64,000 bases of DNA from Rhodocollybia butyracea (taxonomy: Eukaryota > Basidiomycota > Agaricomycetes > Agaricales > Omphalotaceae): assembly GCA_015501585.1 (NCBI GenBank), contig JADNRY010000153.1, positions 88,938-152,937 on the forward strand, read 5' to 3'. A program made the position numbers and the translations under genes. The notes beneath the pieces are model-generated. The model ran no database searches. It had not been told where the DNA came from and saw only the letters and a list, made by a program, of their open reading frames with translations. Of the stretch, positions 34,800 through 46,790 are shown piece after piece; position 1 is the first letter of the stretch; each line of letters starts with the position of its first letter.

Positions 34800-35312
34800 A
34801 AAATCCTTGTCAAAATCTAGTATCAGGTGTGCATAAGCATAACTTAAAGTTGGCTTAGAGTGGACTTTTGAATGTCTAGGTGCACTTGTAGTATACTTTA
34901 GTTGCACTTCAAACATGCTGGAGCAAACTTCTAATAAGCTTGAGCTGACTTATCATTGGCTGAGGCAAACCCAAGATAAGCTGGGGGCAGAGTTAAAGAT
35001 ACTTCAAGTGTACTTGAGAAAACTTAACATAGCCTTGGGTGGGCTTGAGGTGTACTGGAGAATGCTTTTAGCTTACCTGGAGTGGAGTTGAAGTCTACCT
35101 GGGCAGCTTTAGAAGGCCACCCAGGTGAACCTGATGAACCTGGGTGAGACTTGAGTGACTTGAGTGAGCTTGGGATCAACCTGAGTGAAACTAACCTTGT
35201 GAACTCAGTCTCTAGTAGCTCAAGCATCTTGACAAACTTAAAGGCATTCAGGCCACCAGAGGAGCCCCAGTATCCTTAAGCTCACCCAAGTAGGGGGGGT
35301 ATTTTCCTGATG
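34800..35312. repeat. Right subterminal repeat region of the 12.3-kb transposon
   Basis: Dense short words (CTTGAGTGA, ACCTGGGTGA, CTTGAGGTGTACTGG, CACCCAGGTGAACC) precede the terminal TATTTTCCTGATG ending at 35312. They mirror the left end at 23037-23429. Confidence 0.6.
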
Positions 35313-36029
35313 GAGGTGCTTGTACTCCGGAAGAAAGTCAATGGGGAACACCACCCTGATACATTGACTTCCATGGCCAACCTTGCCTGTACATATCGTG
35401 ATCTTGGAAAGTTAGAAAGTGCACAGATGTTGGAAGAGGATGTGCTTGCACTCCGCAGGAAAGTCAGTGGGGAGCACCACCCTGATACACTGACTTCCAT
35501 GGATAACCTTGCCTTTACATATCGTGCACTTGGAAAGTTGGAAAGTGCACAGAAGTTGGAAGAGGATGTCCTTGTGCTCTGCAAGAAAGTCATTGGTGAG
35601 CACCACCCTAATACATTGACCTCCATGGGTAACCTTGCCTCTACATATCATGCACTTGGAAAGCTCGAAAGTGCACAGCAATTAGAAGAGGAGGTGCTTG
35701 TACTCCGTAAGAAAGTCAGTGGGAAGCACCACCCTCATACATTAAATTCTATGGCTCGCCTTGCCTCTACATATCATGCACTTGGGAAGTTTGAAAGTGC
35801 ACAGGAGTTGGGAGAGGACGTGCTTGTCCTTTGCAAGAAAGTCAGTGGGGAGCACCACCCTGATACATTGACTTCCATGACCAGCCTTGCCTGTACATAT
35901 CATGCACTTGGAAAGTTGAAAAGTGCACAGAATTTGGAAGAGGAGGTGCTTGTGCTCCGCAAGACAGTTAGTGGGGAGCACCATCCTTATACACTGACTT
36001 CCATGGCCAACCATGCCTGTTCATATCGT
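35313..36029 (+). pseudogene. TPR NLR copy 2, second part (TPR repeats)
   Basis: Six 42-residue TPR repeats continue in phase from the first part across the transposon's GA target site, beginning EVLVLRKKVNGEHH. No stop occurs within this piece. It ends inside a repeat at SYR, where the LTR-like insertion starts at 36030. Confidence 0.9.
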
Positions 36030-37771
36030 TGATACGCCCCGAGACTTTTTTGAGTCTAAAACTAGACTTAAAGCCCACTACTGGATAGTCCTTGCATGAT
36101 ACGTAGTGTTCATACTACTTGGAGGACTTCTCCCAGTGCTGTGTTCACTGAAACCCAAATCAGACACGCTCGTACAATGCCTGTATTGCCACCGCTTCAC
36201 GCGCACAACGGCCTAACATTGATATCAAAACATCGGCCATTTCGGCCCATACTCTGAATTTGATATAATTGATTTACTTGAAACTACCTCACCAGGAGGC
36301 CGTTTTCTATGAAACCTTCGATGTTGCAGACCGTTTGGACGATTCTTACATTGTTCCACTAGTTAGCACTCGATTACAAGCTTTCCCTTCCTTAGGAAAT
36401 ACTTACTCAGAATGATAATACCTTACTAAGGGTATAAAACTTAGAACATGCAAAAGGGCAATCTGGGGCAAGAAATAAAATGTACCAGAGACCCTGAAGT
36501 ACTAGAACGAACGAAAGCAGTGCATAGGCATCCGACGGCATCGAAATACCGGTATCCAGGGTACTTCTCCGGTCCCAGAACATGGTTACATCAGTTGTTG
36601 GGATAAATGCCTCATTTTCAAATAATTGCATAGCATGATGATACAGGACAAGAGTGGGGGTCAAACCGAGTCCGAACAGGTCCCGTCGACGTCCCCTGCC
36701 CTCCCGCCTTATACTCCATGTGTCCCCCGACCATAGAGACGAGATTTGAGTAGGTACTAGGAGGAGACATACCTATATTTCTATAGATATGCTCATACTT
36801 CAATGCCCATCAATCAGAGACCTTAGAAAATTTATGAACCCTTGAAACGAGTTTATACAAGTTGGAAATACGGTACAACGTCCCGATACCGGGTGGTTTT
36901 CCGATGCTCCAGCATAGAACTGAGATCTGTCCCCTTGGAGCAGTATTTCAAAGATTAGAATGAAACTTGATGTTGCAGGGCTTAGATGACAATTATCGAA
37001 GCGAGAATAGCTGAGATACATTGTTCTTCAAGTCCTCCCTCACTTATAGAACCTGTGAACTACTGGTTCACACTTACTTACAGTCATAAGTCACTGTAAG
37101 TACTGACAATCAAGAATGAATGAAAAAGAACATACCAAGAACTCGAGATTGAACATCTATGATCCGAAATGGAACTGAATAGAGTGAAACGACCTCATGG
37201 GGCGGTCTCTGTTCACCGTTTCCGGGTCTGATGTAAAATTTCACAATAGAATTGACCATATGATGCCATACAGCCTCGTATGCAGAGCACATGCTCCCCT
37301 TACCAATACTCTTGGCTTCCTTGGGTATATAATCAAGGGGAGACCTCCAGAAAGAGCAGGCATCCCTCCCCCCCCAGGTTAACTGGCTTGCTGTCAAGCT
37401 TGTAGTAATAGGGTGCTTCTGGCAGAAGAAAGAACAGAATTATTCAGAGTGCTTTTGCTTCTGACAGAACTTGAATGAACTTGGATTGCATTTGAACAGA
37501 CAAAGAAAGAGACCTTGCACTTGTTGTTGTTGTTGTTGATTGATTGAAAGTTAAAGTCCCAGTCTTGTCTTGTTTGAAAGTTTTGAAGTCCAGAGTCTTG
37601 TTTTGAAAGGAATAGTTAAAGTACAAAGAGAACCCCAGAGACTATAGAGCATTTTTGTGCAATAGAGTCCATTGATCAATCTTGAATTACCCCAGAACTC
37701 AAAAGTCTGATTGTGTGTTTGTGTTGGTGTTGTTTTGCCTTCTGCCCACATACCCATAGTTAGCCCTATCA
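36030..37771. mobile_element. 1.74-kb LTR-like insertion in the TPR array (TSD TCGT)
   Basis: The insert begins TGATACGCCCCGAG and ends TTAGCCCTATCA, so TGATA...TATCA are inverted termini of LTR type. TCGT flanks both ends (36026-36029 and 37772-37775). Removing it joins SYR to ALGKFESAQ in frame. No gag or pol motif was found inside; it may be a long solo LTR or a TRIM-like element. Confidence 0.7.
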
Positions 37772-38419
37772 TCGTGCACTTGGAAAGTTTGAAAGTGCAC
37801 AGGAGTTGGAAGAGGTGGTCCTTGTACTCTGGAAGAAAGTCACTGGGGAGCATCACCCTAATACATTGAGAGCCATGGGCAATCTTGCCTCCACACTTTG
37901 TGCACTTGGAAAGCTGGAAAGTGCGCAAAAGTTGCAGGAGGAGGGGCTTGTGCTCCACAAGAAAGTCATTTGGGAACACCACCCTGATACACTGACTTCC
38001 ATGGCCAACCTTGCCTCTACATATTATGCACTTGAGAAGTTGGAAAGCACTAAAAAGCTGGAAGAAGAGGTGCTTGTGCTCTGCAAGAAAATCATTGGGG
38101 AGCACCACCCTGATACATTAACTTCCATGGCCAACCTTGCCTGTACATATCATGCACTTGGAGAGTTGGAAAGGGCACAGAAGTTGGAAGAGGAAGTGCT
38201 TGTGTTCCGCAAGAAAGTCATTGGGGAGCACCACCCTGATACATTGACTTCCATGGGTAACCTCGCCTTAACATATCATGACCTTGGAAAGTTTGAACAT
38301 GCACAGAGGTTAGCAGAGGAGGTGCTAGCGCTCCGCAAAAAGTTCAGTGGGGAGCACCACCCTAATACATTGACTTATTCGGGCAACCTTGCCTTAATAT
38401 ATGATGCACTTGGAAAGTA
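37772..38419 (+). pseudogene. TPR NLR copy 2, third part (last TPR repeats)
   Basis: This piece completes the eighth TPR and adds five more, giving about thirteen in the ancestral copy against eleven in the intact gene. The last repeat ends early at GK because a TAA replaces the codon that reads TTA in the intact paralogue. The 3' flank to about 38660 matches 4447-4660. Confidence 0.85.
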
Positions 38420-38660
38420 AAACAGTACTCAGAAGTTGGAAGGGGAGGAGTCAATGGCCTGATCATAGTAGTGATGTAACTAGTTATTTTTGACACTTGT
38501 GTTTGTCCACTGCCTGTCCATATAAACTCTTGAACTGTAGATTCAGAATCTAGAAAGGGGAGAGTGGCTAAGCAGTCCGTAAGTAGAAAAATATACTTTT
38601 GTCTCAGAATAAATACATGATCTATATACTGAAGATATGGAAGTAAATACTACACAAAGT

Positions 38661-40474
38661 GGATAATTCTTTTCGGCAACCCCCTGGCAATCCCTTTAAC
38701 ACTGATACCTTAGCTAGCAACCCTTCCGGACCTCCAAAGGAATGCGCCGGTTATGTCACACTCTAAAACCGATTGATCAGCGACTTTCTGTTGTGGCCCC
38801 AGTACGGGTACGGGTCCTCCCACTAGTAACTAACTTGTACTGTAGTACTATCTTATTTAGTATTGAGAACATATGTTTGCCTGTATATTGCAGCTTCTTT
38901 CATTGTTTTGCGGTGCGACCGAGTACACATTTTAGATTGGTCAGACATATTGTCAGCTGAAAGCTTGCCATGCTTTCCACCCAATGAGCAAAGTTGCAGC
39001 AGCATTGAGGGCCAAGGAAGTGACAACCAAGAGTCAGTCCAAAAGGCCAAAAACAGTCTAGGTAGGTGTTACATTCATGCCTTTCCATCATTATTCCGAG
39101 ATGTCCCGACTCATTCCGAGACTTTCCGAGACTCCCTTACCTTCTCTCACGGCTCCGATAGTTCCCACGCCCTCTGGCGGCCCCGAAACTCCATTCTCTA
39201 TTTTATCCCTTCCAATATATCTTTGGACTTCACAAATTCACTCCTACTTTGGCACTCACATTTCCGACGCCTTTATTGGCCATAGCTTCGGCCCGATATA
39301 TCGGCCGACTCTTTCGGTACTCATTACTTTCCCACAGCGGTCCGCAGTGCGCCGAAGTTCATCTCTTGTGTCTTTTCTACTTTATTGCTTATTGTTTTAT
39401 CATTTGTAATGACTGGGGGGAAGGCCGCAAGCGGCGAAGGGCCGAACCTTTCCATTTTCCTTGCCGAAAATTCTTAGTGTCGATAGGTAGGAAACACATT
39501 CAAGTTCAGGATAGAATATCGAAGAAATGTTATTCTACACAAACATTCATTCTGCACACTATATAGCAGTCCGCCTGTTGGTAGATGGCACAATTCATCA
39601 TCATGGTGGAGTACACTAAGTATGCCGCTCCCAAATTGACTCAGAAGACTAGCCACAATTGATGGTTCTTTTTGATGGAAGTCAATATGGACCGGATATG
39701 TCCGTGAAATAAGCACATGCCTTTACTCGAACCTTGCAGTCTCAGATGGACTTGAAATCCCAATGGATGTCCTGGATGATAATGTTTCTGCAGGACAATA
39801 TAAGACAGTTGCTCCCAGCTGTGAAGTTATGCGGACATGAGACAAAAAGTAAGGATAATAGCAAGGTAGGTCATACATTAAACAATCTCATTCCTTTCCA
39901 TCTCAAGTACATCCCAAGTAGCTTTTTTTACAAGGTGTCCAAGTTGAGACATTGCTATGGGTCTTTACTGCCATAAGACAGCATTGTTATCGGAACCTTT
40001 GTAGTAGGCTCCTTTTGAATGAGGTAGAATGAGGAATGCAGTTTCAAGATAGTTATTGCGCCTTTGAAAACATGGTTAGTAACTTGAGCCGGGGCATCAA
40101 AATTTGGCTCTTGAGCTACTGACCCATTTGCAGTGTACATATCTCATCTGCACAACATCAACATGCAAAGTGTAACCATGCGTTGCTGAATCCACCAACA
40201 AGCTGAACCACAACCAAAAAATGAACTACACAACACCAAATACTTAACTAGTGCTGCCACTTCCTCGGACCTCCTCCCTCAACAAAGAACAACAATGCAA
40301 ACTCCAAGTTACACAAAATGAAGAGCACACGTGACAAGTCACAAAAAGAACAGAATGAGATGAAGGTGGCTAGGACTCATGACTGGCTCTGTGTTTGATT
40401 TGCATGGTAAAACCATGATAAGGTTTCTTTTGCATACTCATTGGTTTTCAATGCCAGGGCTTCAGTCCTCTCTA
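38661..40474. other. Intergenic, nothing recognised
   Basis: Short open frames only. Near 39105-39140 there are repeated TTCCGAGAC words. No gene could be supported. Confidence 0.4.
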
Positions 40475-40640
40475 CACTACGGGAAGGGAAAACGGTAGAT
40501 TCTACTGTGAAATGCGGTAGGGGTATAGAATCTATTGTATTTCTCAGTAGTATTACCTGTGACTAGAATTAACTGTAAATTACAGTTTGCTACCTACAGT
40601 TGTTTCTACTGTTTTTCAATATAGCTAGTTGTTTCAACTG
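40475..40640 (+). mobile_element. CACTA-type terminus with subterminal repeats
   Basis: CACTACGGGAAGGGAAAAC starts at 40475 and is followed by short TCTACTGT/CAACTGT/GGTAG words to about 40640. The terminus resembles the one at 53706 (CACTACGGGAAGAAAAAAC). It could be the left end of the element that carries the tnp2-like transposase at 41720-44830, but no matching right end was found. Confidence 0.5.
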
Positions 40641-41719
40641 TGTTTGTGCAAATATTACCGGACGGTACTAAAATGAGCTCCGGACCGAGAAATCAATCTT
40701 CCCGACTTGCTGTGACATCTTCCGGGCGCCTAAAATTTAAGCTCTTCTTTCCTCGTCGTCACCTCCAGTTACTGCCGACCTCTTCTTCTGTGGCACCAAA
40801 CTTGGCATCACAATGTCCGCTTATACGTTCCCCCACCAAAACTTATGCTCTTACTCAGCCTCTTATATTGGCCAGTCTTTGTACCTTTCAGTCACGACAA
40901 AGTGAACCCCAGCAATGGGGCCGCGGCTATGTCCTTCGGGACTGATCTGTACTACTGCGTCTGATTGATTGGTATTGAACTCTTCTTTGCCCGTCCTCGC
41001 GGGTCCACCTATTCGTTGCCCTTGGCTACAGCTTCCAAACTTGTACGAAACGTGGTGACTTCCTCTTGTGTGGCAACAAACTTAGCAAACCGAGTCCACT
41101 CATTTTAAGGAAAGGTTCTCCTTCCCGCGAAAATGGACAGAAGGAATAGGATTTGGCTAGAAATTTCCGGCCTTGTCTAGGTTTGTCCCTTTCTAAACAT
41201 CATCTTTACCTTCATTGATCTCTTACATGCAGACTCCTGGGTGACTCTGCGCTGGATCCAACTCTGGTGACAAGTATAACAGCCTTGCTTGGATAACGCA
41301 GAAGAGACATTTGCCCAACGGGGTGCGAAAAAGTTTTGTACTGCTGCAGCACTGCCCGGCAAAGGGGTGGGTGATTATATATATTCCGAGGGGTGTGTCC
41401 TTTCTCTGTTTTTTTGATAGACATATGGAAGAAAAATTATACTGACATTCTTACCAGTAAAGACCTTTGTCAACATGCACACCTACGACCTCTGCACACG
41501 CACCTACCTTGAGCCCAAATTTGTGCAACAGCTCCTCCAACGAACCCTCCAGGTCAATTCCAGAGTTTTAGAAACCATGACCATGTGTGAAGAGGTCAAT
41601 TTCGACAGGAGATCCTTCCCCATGGGGACGACCCTCGTTCATCACCTGCTGTTACCGTGCCAGCTATCAAAAGTAAATCGGGTCGTGACCAAATATTGAT
41701 TTCCGTCGTGGTATATATA
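40641..41719. other. Unassigned DNA between the CACTA end and the transposase
   Basis: Two short plus-strand frames (40640-40945 and 41475-41699) have no recognisable motif. If the CACTA end belongs to the transposase downstream, this is its 3' flanking interior. Confidence 0.3.
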
Positions 41720-44700
41720 TGGCTGTGGCGTATGCATTGTGTAGTCCAAAAGATGATGGTGAGCATTGGATGTTTATGTGTTCAATAATCTATTCAATAA
41801 ATGTTGTGTTTACAGATTCATTGCTACGATCAATAATACCGTACCCCCTTCGATTCCTAACCCGACCTACAGTTGCCATTACTGCCTGTAGATCTGTAAC
41901 TATCTGTGCTGTTGTTTCAGTGTACTCAACTACATCTTTTGTTGCATCCTTTCCTCTGGTTTGACATGGCGTAATGAAGGCCAAGAGCTTTGTGACGTTG
42001 CGATGTTTGTTCCAAAATTCATCGTTAGGAAGGGTAAGAACAATGATTTTGTTTAGCTTGCCATAATAAACTTTCTCTTCATTGTCTTGTACTTGTTGGT
42101 ACTTTGGAACAATGAGCCAGGAAAATGTGTAGACTGAAGCTTACGTACCCGAATGAAGCTGTTTTTTTGCTTGTTCTGGAACCTCCCTAGAATTTCAGAT
42201 GTTTGGAGAGCATCCCCTTTACCTGTGATCCGAACTTTTCCCCACAACTCATACTTGGAGGCTGGTGGAAGTTTACACTAAAGATGTCCACGAGTCCGGA
42301 TCCAGGTAAACCCGGATCCGTTGCGCAGGTACCTGTGGGCCCCAAGGGGCTACCCGCGACCCGCACGGATCCGTGGGAAACGGATACCAGGATCCGCAGG
42401 TATTTTAACGCAGGTACTTGCGGGTACTTGCGGATCCCAGTGAACACAGGTACTCACAAGTAACTTGTGAGTACCTGCAAGTATTTAGTACTTACAATAA
42501 TAGTGAAATGGCTACTACATGCAAGGTATGAGTGTGAGACACTTAGTAGGTGCTTAGTATGTAGAATAGAGTACAATGTGGGTAGAGAACAGTGGTCCTT
42601 GAGTGATACAAGTCACTGAAGTTGAAGAGGGACTATATTCATCATGATTGTATAGTGTAGAACAGTGCATATAGCCACTTGTAACTTGCTACATGCCAGG
42701 TGGACAGATGAGCTGCTCAGACAAGGTCTAGTGCATAGTGGAGAGCATATTCCAGCCATTATTTGAGCGAAAAAATTTTATTCTTGCCCTCCCCACAAAT
42801 ACTTGCAGGTAGCACAAATTTGCTTGGATTGATACCCGTGACCCGTACAGATCCGTGGGAAAGGGATACCTGGATCCGCAGGTAGACATTCCTGCGAGTA
42901 CCTGCGGATAACTCAGACTTGTGGACATCTTTAGTTTACACTTGACAATCTTTTGTGAAGCACCAGTAACCTGAGCAAAGAAATGGACAAGTCGAGTGTA
43001 CTCAAGGCTAGAAAGGCTATATGAACGGCGAGGAGGGCAAAGAATGTCTGTAAATCATGAGAAAGATGAACCAGGTATGAATAAATAAAGACTCACAATC
43101 ACCATATTCCTGTTCATTTGTTGTCAAGATCTCACCATCTTCAGGATTGACAAGGTCACTTGGAAGAGCAAGAACTTCTGACAGGTCAAAACAACTGACA
43201 ATCTGAGTGAGATACGCCGCATAAATCAGGCGGTTGGTGAGGTTGGCAAATGGAGCTGAGTGAGATGAAACCTGATTCTGGAGAAACCCGCAAAACCGTT
43301 CACCCCAGAGAGTCCACGTTGACCATGATGGACCACAGAAAAGAATGTCATCACAAAGATAAAGTATTATGTGTATAGTGAGAGTGCAAACCGGAAGACG
43401 TTTAGTATCATACTGAAAGTATAATCTATTACAGTATTAATAGTGTTGTAGTGGAAAATAACAACTGACACACCTTTTGAACTCATGAACCCACTCAATT
43501 ATGGTTTTCCGCAGGTCGTTGACCTTATTCCGAGTGATAGTGAACTTGGAGGAAAGGAACATGATATTTTTTAGACCACATGCATGATGATAGTAGACTG
43601 GATCATCAAATCGGTCTTTCATGAGAATAGGCATGAGGTACATGAACCAAAAACTCCAAGACTCTGCTGTATACAAGGATTCATCAGTTGCAATGTTTGG
43701 AAGTCTGTGAACAAAGGCAGAAGGGATATCTTTTACAGCATCTGCTGTCTTGCGGCCAATCTCTTCCTAGATATTAGCGCTAATCTCATAGTCACCATGG
43801 ATGCCTTTGAACTTTCCTTTCCATAGTGAGACAAGGTTTGGAACAATATTCTCAAACATATGCATCCATTCATGCAGGGAGGAACATCCATGATGTTGAC
43901 ATTCCACTCGAGTGAGATAGGAAGATTTTTAATCCCGTTGAATTTACAAATTTCGGTGCGCTGAGCAACTGTTCTGACAGCCAACATCGCATTGACAGAC
44001 TCCGCAAAACTCTCATGAGTTCGATAAGGAAGATTATTGGCATCCCATTCGAATACAAGAGGCTGGCCATCCAAGTTGAACAGCTGAATACCATCTTTGT
44101 TTTGCCGAGGTTGTCGCAGAGGGTAGTAATAAGGACTTTTTTCCAGGCTGAGATCTCGCATTCCCTTGATTTCACAACAGCGGCAAGGTGAGAAGCTACT
44201 GGTGCCCATGAGACTCAGAACTTATTCAATTGCTCGGATATCTCCTTCTGTCAAATGGGAATACACATGCAGGGTGATATTTGATCTACATTTTGTGCAG
44301 TATGTCTCAACTCCATGCGCAAGCTCTACAAGTTCCTCCTGAAAAGGGTGGATCCTTGGGCTTTCCAGGAATAAGACCAAGTGGAAGTACATTCTCGGAA
44401 AGAACACGGAGTTGGGGAGGAAGGTTGAGATTCTTGACAAGAAGAGGTGTAGCAGAAGGACCACGACGTTTTCGGCGGAATACAGTGTACATGTCTACAA
44501 ACACTGATAGCGCAACATCATGCTTCTCTGAAAAGTAGGAATGTGGAAGCTCGCAGCCATCAACCTTGACTTTGCAGTCAAGGAGTTGACGATACCCATC
44601 TGCATTGAATACATCTGAGATGGAAGTAGTGGAAGCTTCAAAGTTGTGCTGGTACAGCATGAGACTAGCTATACATTTGCTTTTGTAGAGTCCCTTGAGG

Positions 44701-44830
44701 CGTGGGATGAGTGGAATATAGCCAAAGCGCTAATTGATTTGGTTCGTACTGGGATGTGAAAGGTGCTATAAAACAGCCTATCAAATAAAATACTGTGCCT
44801 AACCAGACTATCAACTTGTTTAAAGGGAGC
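41720..44830 (-). pseudogene. tnp2/CACTA-like transposase, interrupted
   Basis: On the minus strand, in order: DVFNADGYRQLLDCKVKVDG; LNLPPQLRVLSENVLPLGLI; PCRCCEIKGMRD, a Cys-rich site; ANNLPYRTHESFAESVNAML; MYTAESWSFWFMYLMPILMK; FCGPSWSTWTLWGERFCGFL; and ITPCQTRGKDATKDVVEYTE with YGIIDRS near the C-terminus. This order is typical of basidiomycete tnp2-type (EnSpm/CACTA-related) DDE transposases. It is split by the hAT element at 42279-42933 between KCK and LPPASKYELW, and short frame breaks occur elsewhere. Exon boundaries were not fully resolved and the start is uncertain. Confidence 0.75.
42279..42933. mobile_element. Non-autonomous hAT-type element, copy 2 (TSD GTTTACAC)
   Basis: 655 bp, ends TAAAGATGTCCACGAGTCC and inverse GACTTGTGGACATCTTTA, with a perfect 8-bp duplication GTTTACAC (42271-42278 and 42934-42941). 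The same family as 23606-24272: shared termini and GGATCC/GGGAAACGGATACC words. It interrupts the tnp2-like transposase. Deleting it with one target copy gives a continuous QKIVKCKLPPA reading. Confidence 0.9.
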
Positions 44831-44979
44831 GAGGCTGGGTTGTCAAAGATTCCCCACAGAATGGTATAAGATTGAATATAAGCTATAACATGCTCCAGTG
44901 TCGAAACAATGAACTAGCAAAGTGGTGACAAAGTTTAGGATGTTTGTAGAACTGAACTAGCGCAGACTATCGTCAAGTG

Positions 44980-45130
44980 CATGTGTGTATAACCAAACCA
45001 ACAAAACCAAACCGATTACAACAAAGTCAAAACACTCCTAGGCAAACTCTGGCTCTAGCTAGTGAAGTAACAACAAGGTTCGAAAAACTCCTGGGCAAAC
45101 TCTGGCTCCAGTTAGCGTAACGCCGTAACG
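44980..45130. repeat. Repeat related (inverted) to 49560-49690
   Basis: The inverse of this stretch contains GCCAGAGTTTGCCTAGGAG, a GGTTTGGTTTTG block and ATACACAC, in the same order as 49590-49670. Inside it a unit of about 65 bp (CTCCTAGGCAAACTCTGGCT) is present twice in direct order. The element type is unknown. Confidence 0.5.
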
Positions 45131-46790
45131 TCCCTGACCAAACTGGAGGTCAAGCTACGAAACTGTAAGTGATACCAAATCACTAGGAACTCGCACCACA
45201 ATCTTAGCGGCTCGCTAAACTTCGATTAAAAAGCTAGCTAAGGAACCCTCACTCTGGAGCTGAATAATTCCTTACTAGATATCGTCCCCTCTAAGGAAAT
45301 ACCTAGATTCACACTTAAGACTGATTAAATCTCAAATGGACACAAAAGCTGTTATGAAGTATATTACACACAACTTCTGACTATGTTAGAGTGACAGCTA
45401 CGCGACCACGCAAGCCCTCACTGGCCTACTCTAAACGCTAGCATAAGATATAATATAATAAACTTCAACGATGAATACAAGTAACCGAACCAGCCTGATG
45501 AAGATCACTAAGGACTTCAAGAACGGGGCGCCCAGGCCTATTATATGGGAACAAGTAAACTTCGGTGGTGAAGAGACTCTTAACTTTGTCACAACGGGTG
45601 GTTATGAGAGGTGGCAAGATAACTTGTTTTATTGGATAAATACATCGGGCTTATATACTGGATTTATTCTAGTTTTATATGAAAAGAGATGAAACAGAGA
45701 CGGAAGGAATGGAAAAATAAGGAAAGTGGGGAAATTTAGCTAGGAAAGGAAACTCCTGCCTGGATTTAATATTACAACATCAGGAAATCCGCCAAAACAT
45801 GTATATGGTCCGGAATTGGGTATGAAAATAAAATATTAAAATGGTTAAGATATTCTGGTCCTAGAGATCTGGTTCCACATCAGACCATCCACTCCACCGG
45901 AGGTACTATGTTTCATGCCCCAAGGGCTGTTCACCTAGGCTCTCCAATGTAGTTCTGGATACTTTGAGTTTCCCCCTTCCAGTCCCATATTGTAATAACA
46001 TGTTCGAGCGTTGAGCCTTTTCACTAGCTGTTCAAAGATACTCAGAATGCCCAGGACATATACGTTGGTACAAGTCACAAAGCGCGTGCCAGTGCCTTCC
46101 ACATGCTTGGCGGTAAGTGCCCTACTACCCAGTTCCTTGAATTAACGTATTAGGGTTTCACTAGTCAATAGTTGGCCGATATCATATATCGAATTCGCTT
46201 TGACTAGATCTCTGCCGCGAGTCCCTCTTTTGTTCTGACCAGCCGAATTGTTACAACTGAGATCCACCGGTCTGTAAGGTGATCCTAGATCTGTTCCTCC
46301 GTAAGTCAACTTCCTCCTTCCACACGTCCACTATGGTACCTGCTTGTTGCCACCCCACCGAGTACTCTCGTGAGCTTGTTCACCAGTACGCCGCTATTGC
46401 GGGGCCTAAATCTTCCAAGACCACCCTTGGTAATTTCAAGTCGTCACTTCCGTCTTTCTTTGAGCTCGTCGAGCCATTGAAGGACGGCTTTTCTTCTTGT
46501 TCAGCAACTCAACGGGACTTGTTCTTCTTCAACCAGCGCCCTGGCATTCTTTCGGGCAAGCCTTCCATTGATAACCAACTTTCTAGCTGAGTCATCTGGA
46601 CAGTTCTTTGAACACTGCAGAAGCATTTTGTTCCCATCGTCGAAGCCTCTAGGGATGAAAAATGCCCTTTCGTCATTTCGGAATATATGGACAAATTGGG
46701 GGCTCTTTTTGTTTAGTACAAGGCAGTTCAGTCACCCACATATTTGGTCTTATTAGTCTACACTTTTGTTACATTGACCTTACTAAAAAG
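45131..46790. other. Intergenic, one short unassigned open frame
   Basis: An 85-codon frame from an ATG at 46333 (MVPACCHPTEYSRELVHQYA...) ends near 46590 and has no recognised motif. The frame at 45471-45692 is likewise unassigned. Otherwise nothing was seen. Confidence 0.3.

Larger units (their letters stand above)
23037..35312. mobile_element. 12.3-kb Plavaka-type transposon with two cargo genes
   Basis: Both ends carry the same inverted 11 bases, CATCAGGAAAA (23037 onward; inverse ending at 35312). They are flanked by GA on each side inside TPR-coding sequence. Deleting the element and one GA joins LEG to EVLVLRKK in phase with the 42-residue repeat. The ends are rich in short subterminal repeats. 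Contents: Plavaka-like transposase (minus, 23430-28341), a 0.9-kb spacer with repeats, an unnamed gene (plus, 29912-32172) and a DUF6532-like gene (plus, 32473-34552). Nested insertions at 23606-24272 and 26625-27543 came later. The boundaries are seen directly. That the genes moved as cargo is inferred from their position between the two ends. Confidence 0.8.

Noticed and set aside
37500..37545. TTG microsatellite in the LTR-like insertion
   Set aside because: A short simple run with no further significance.
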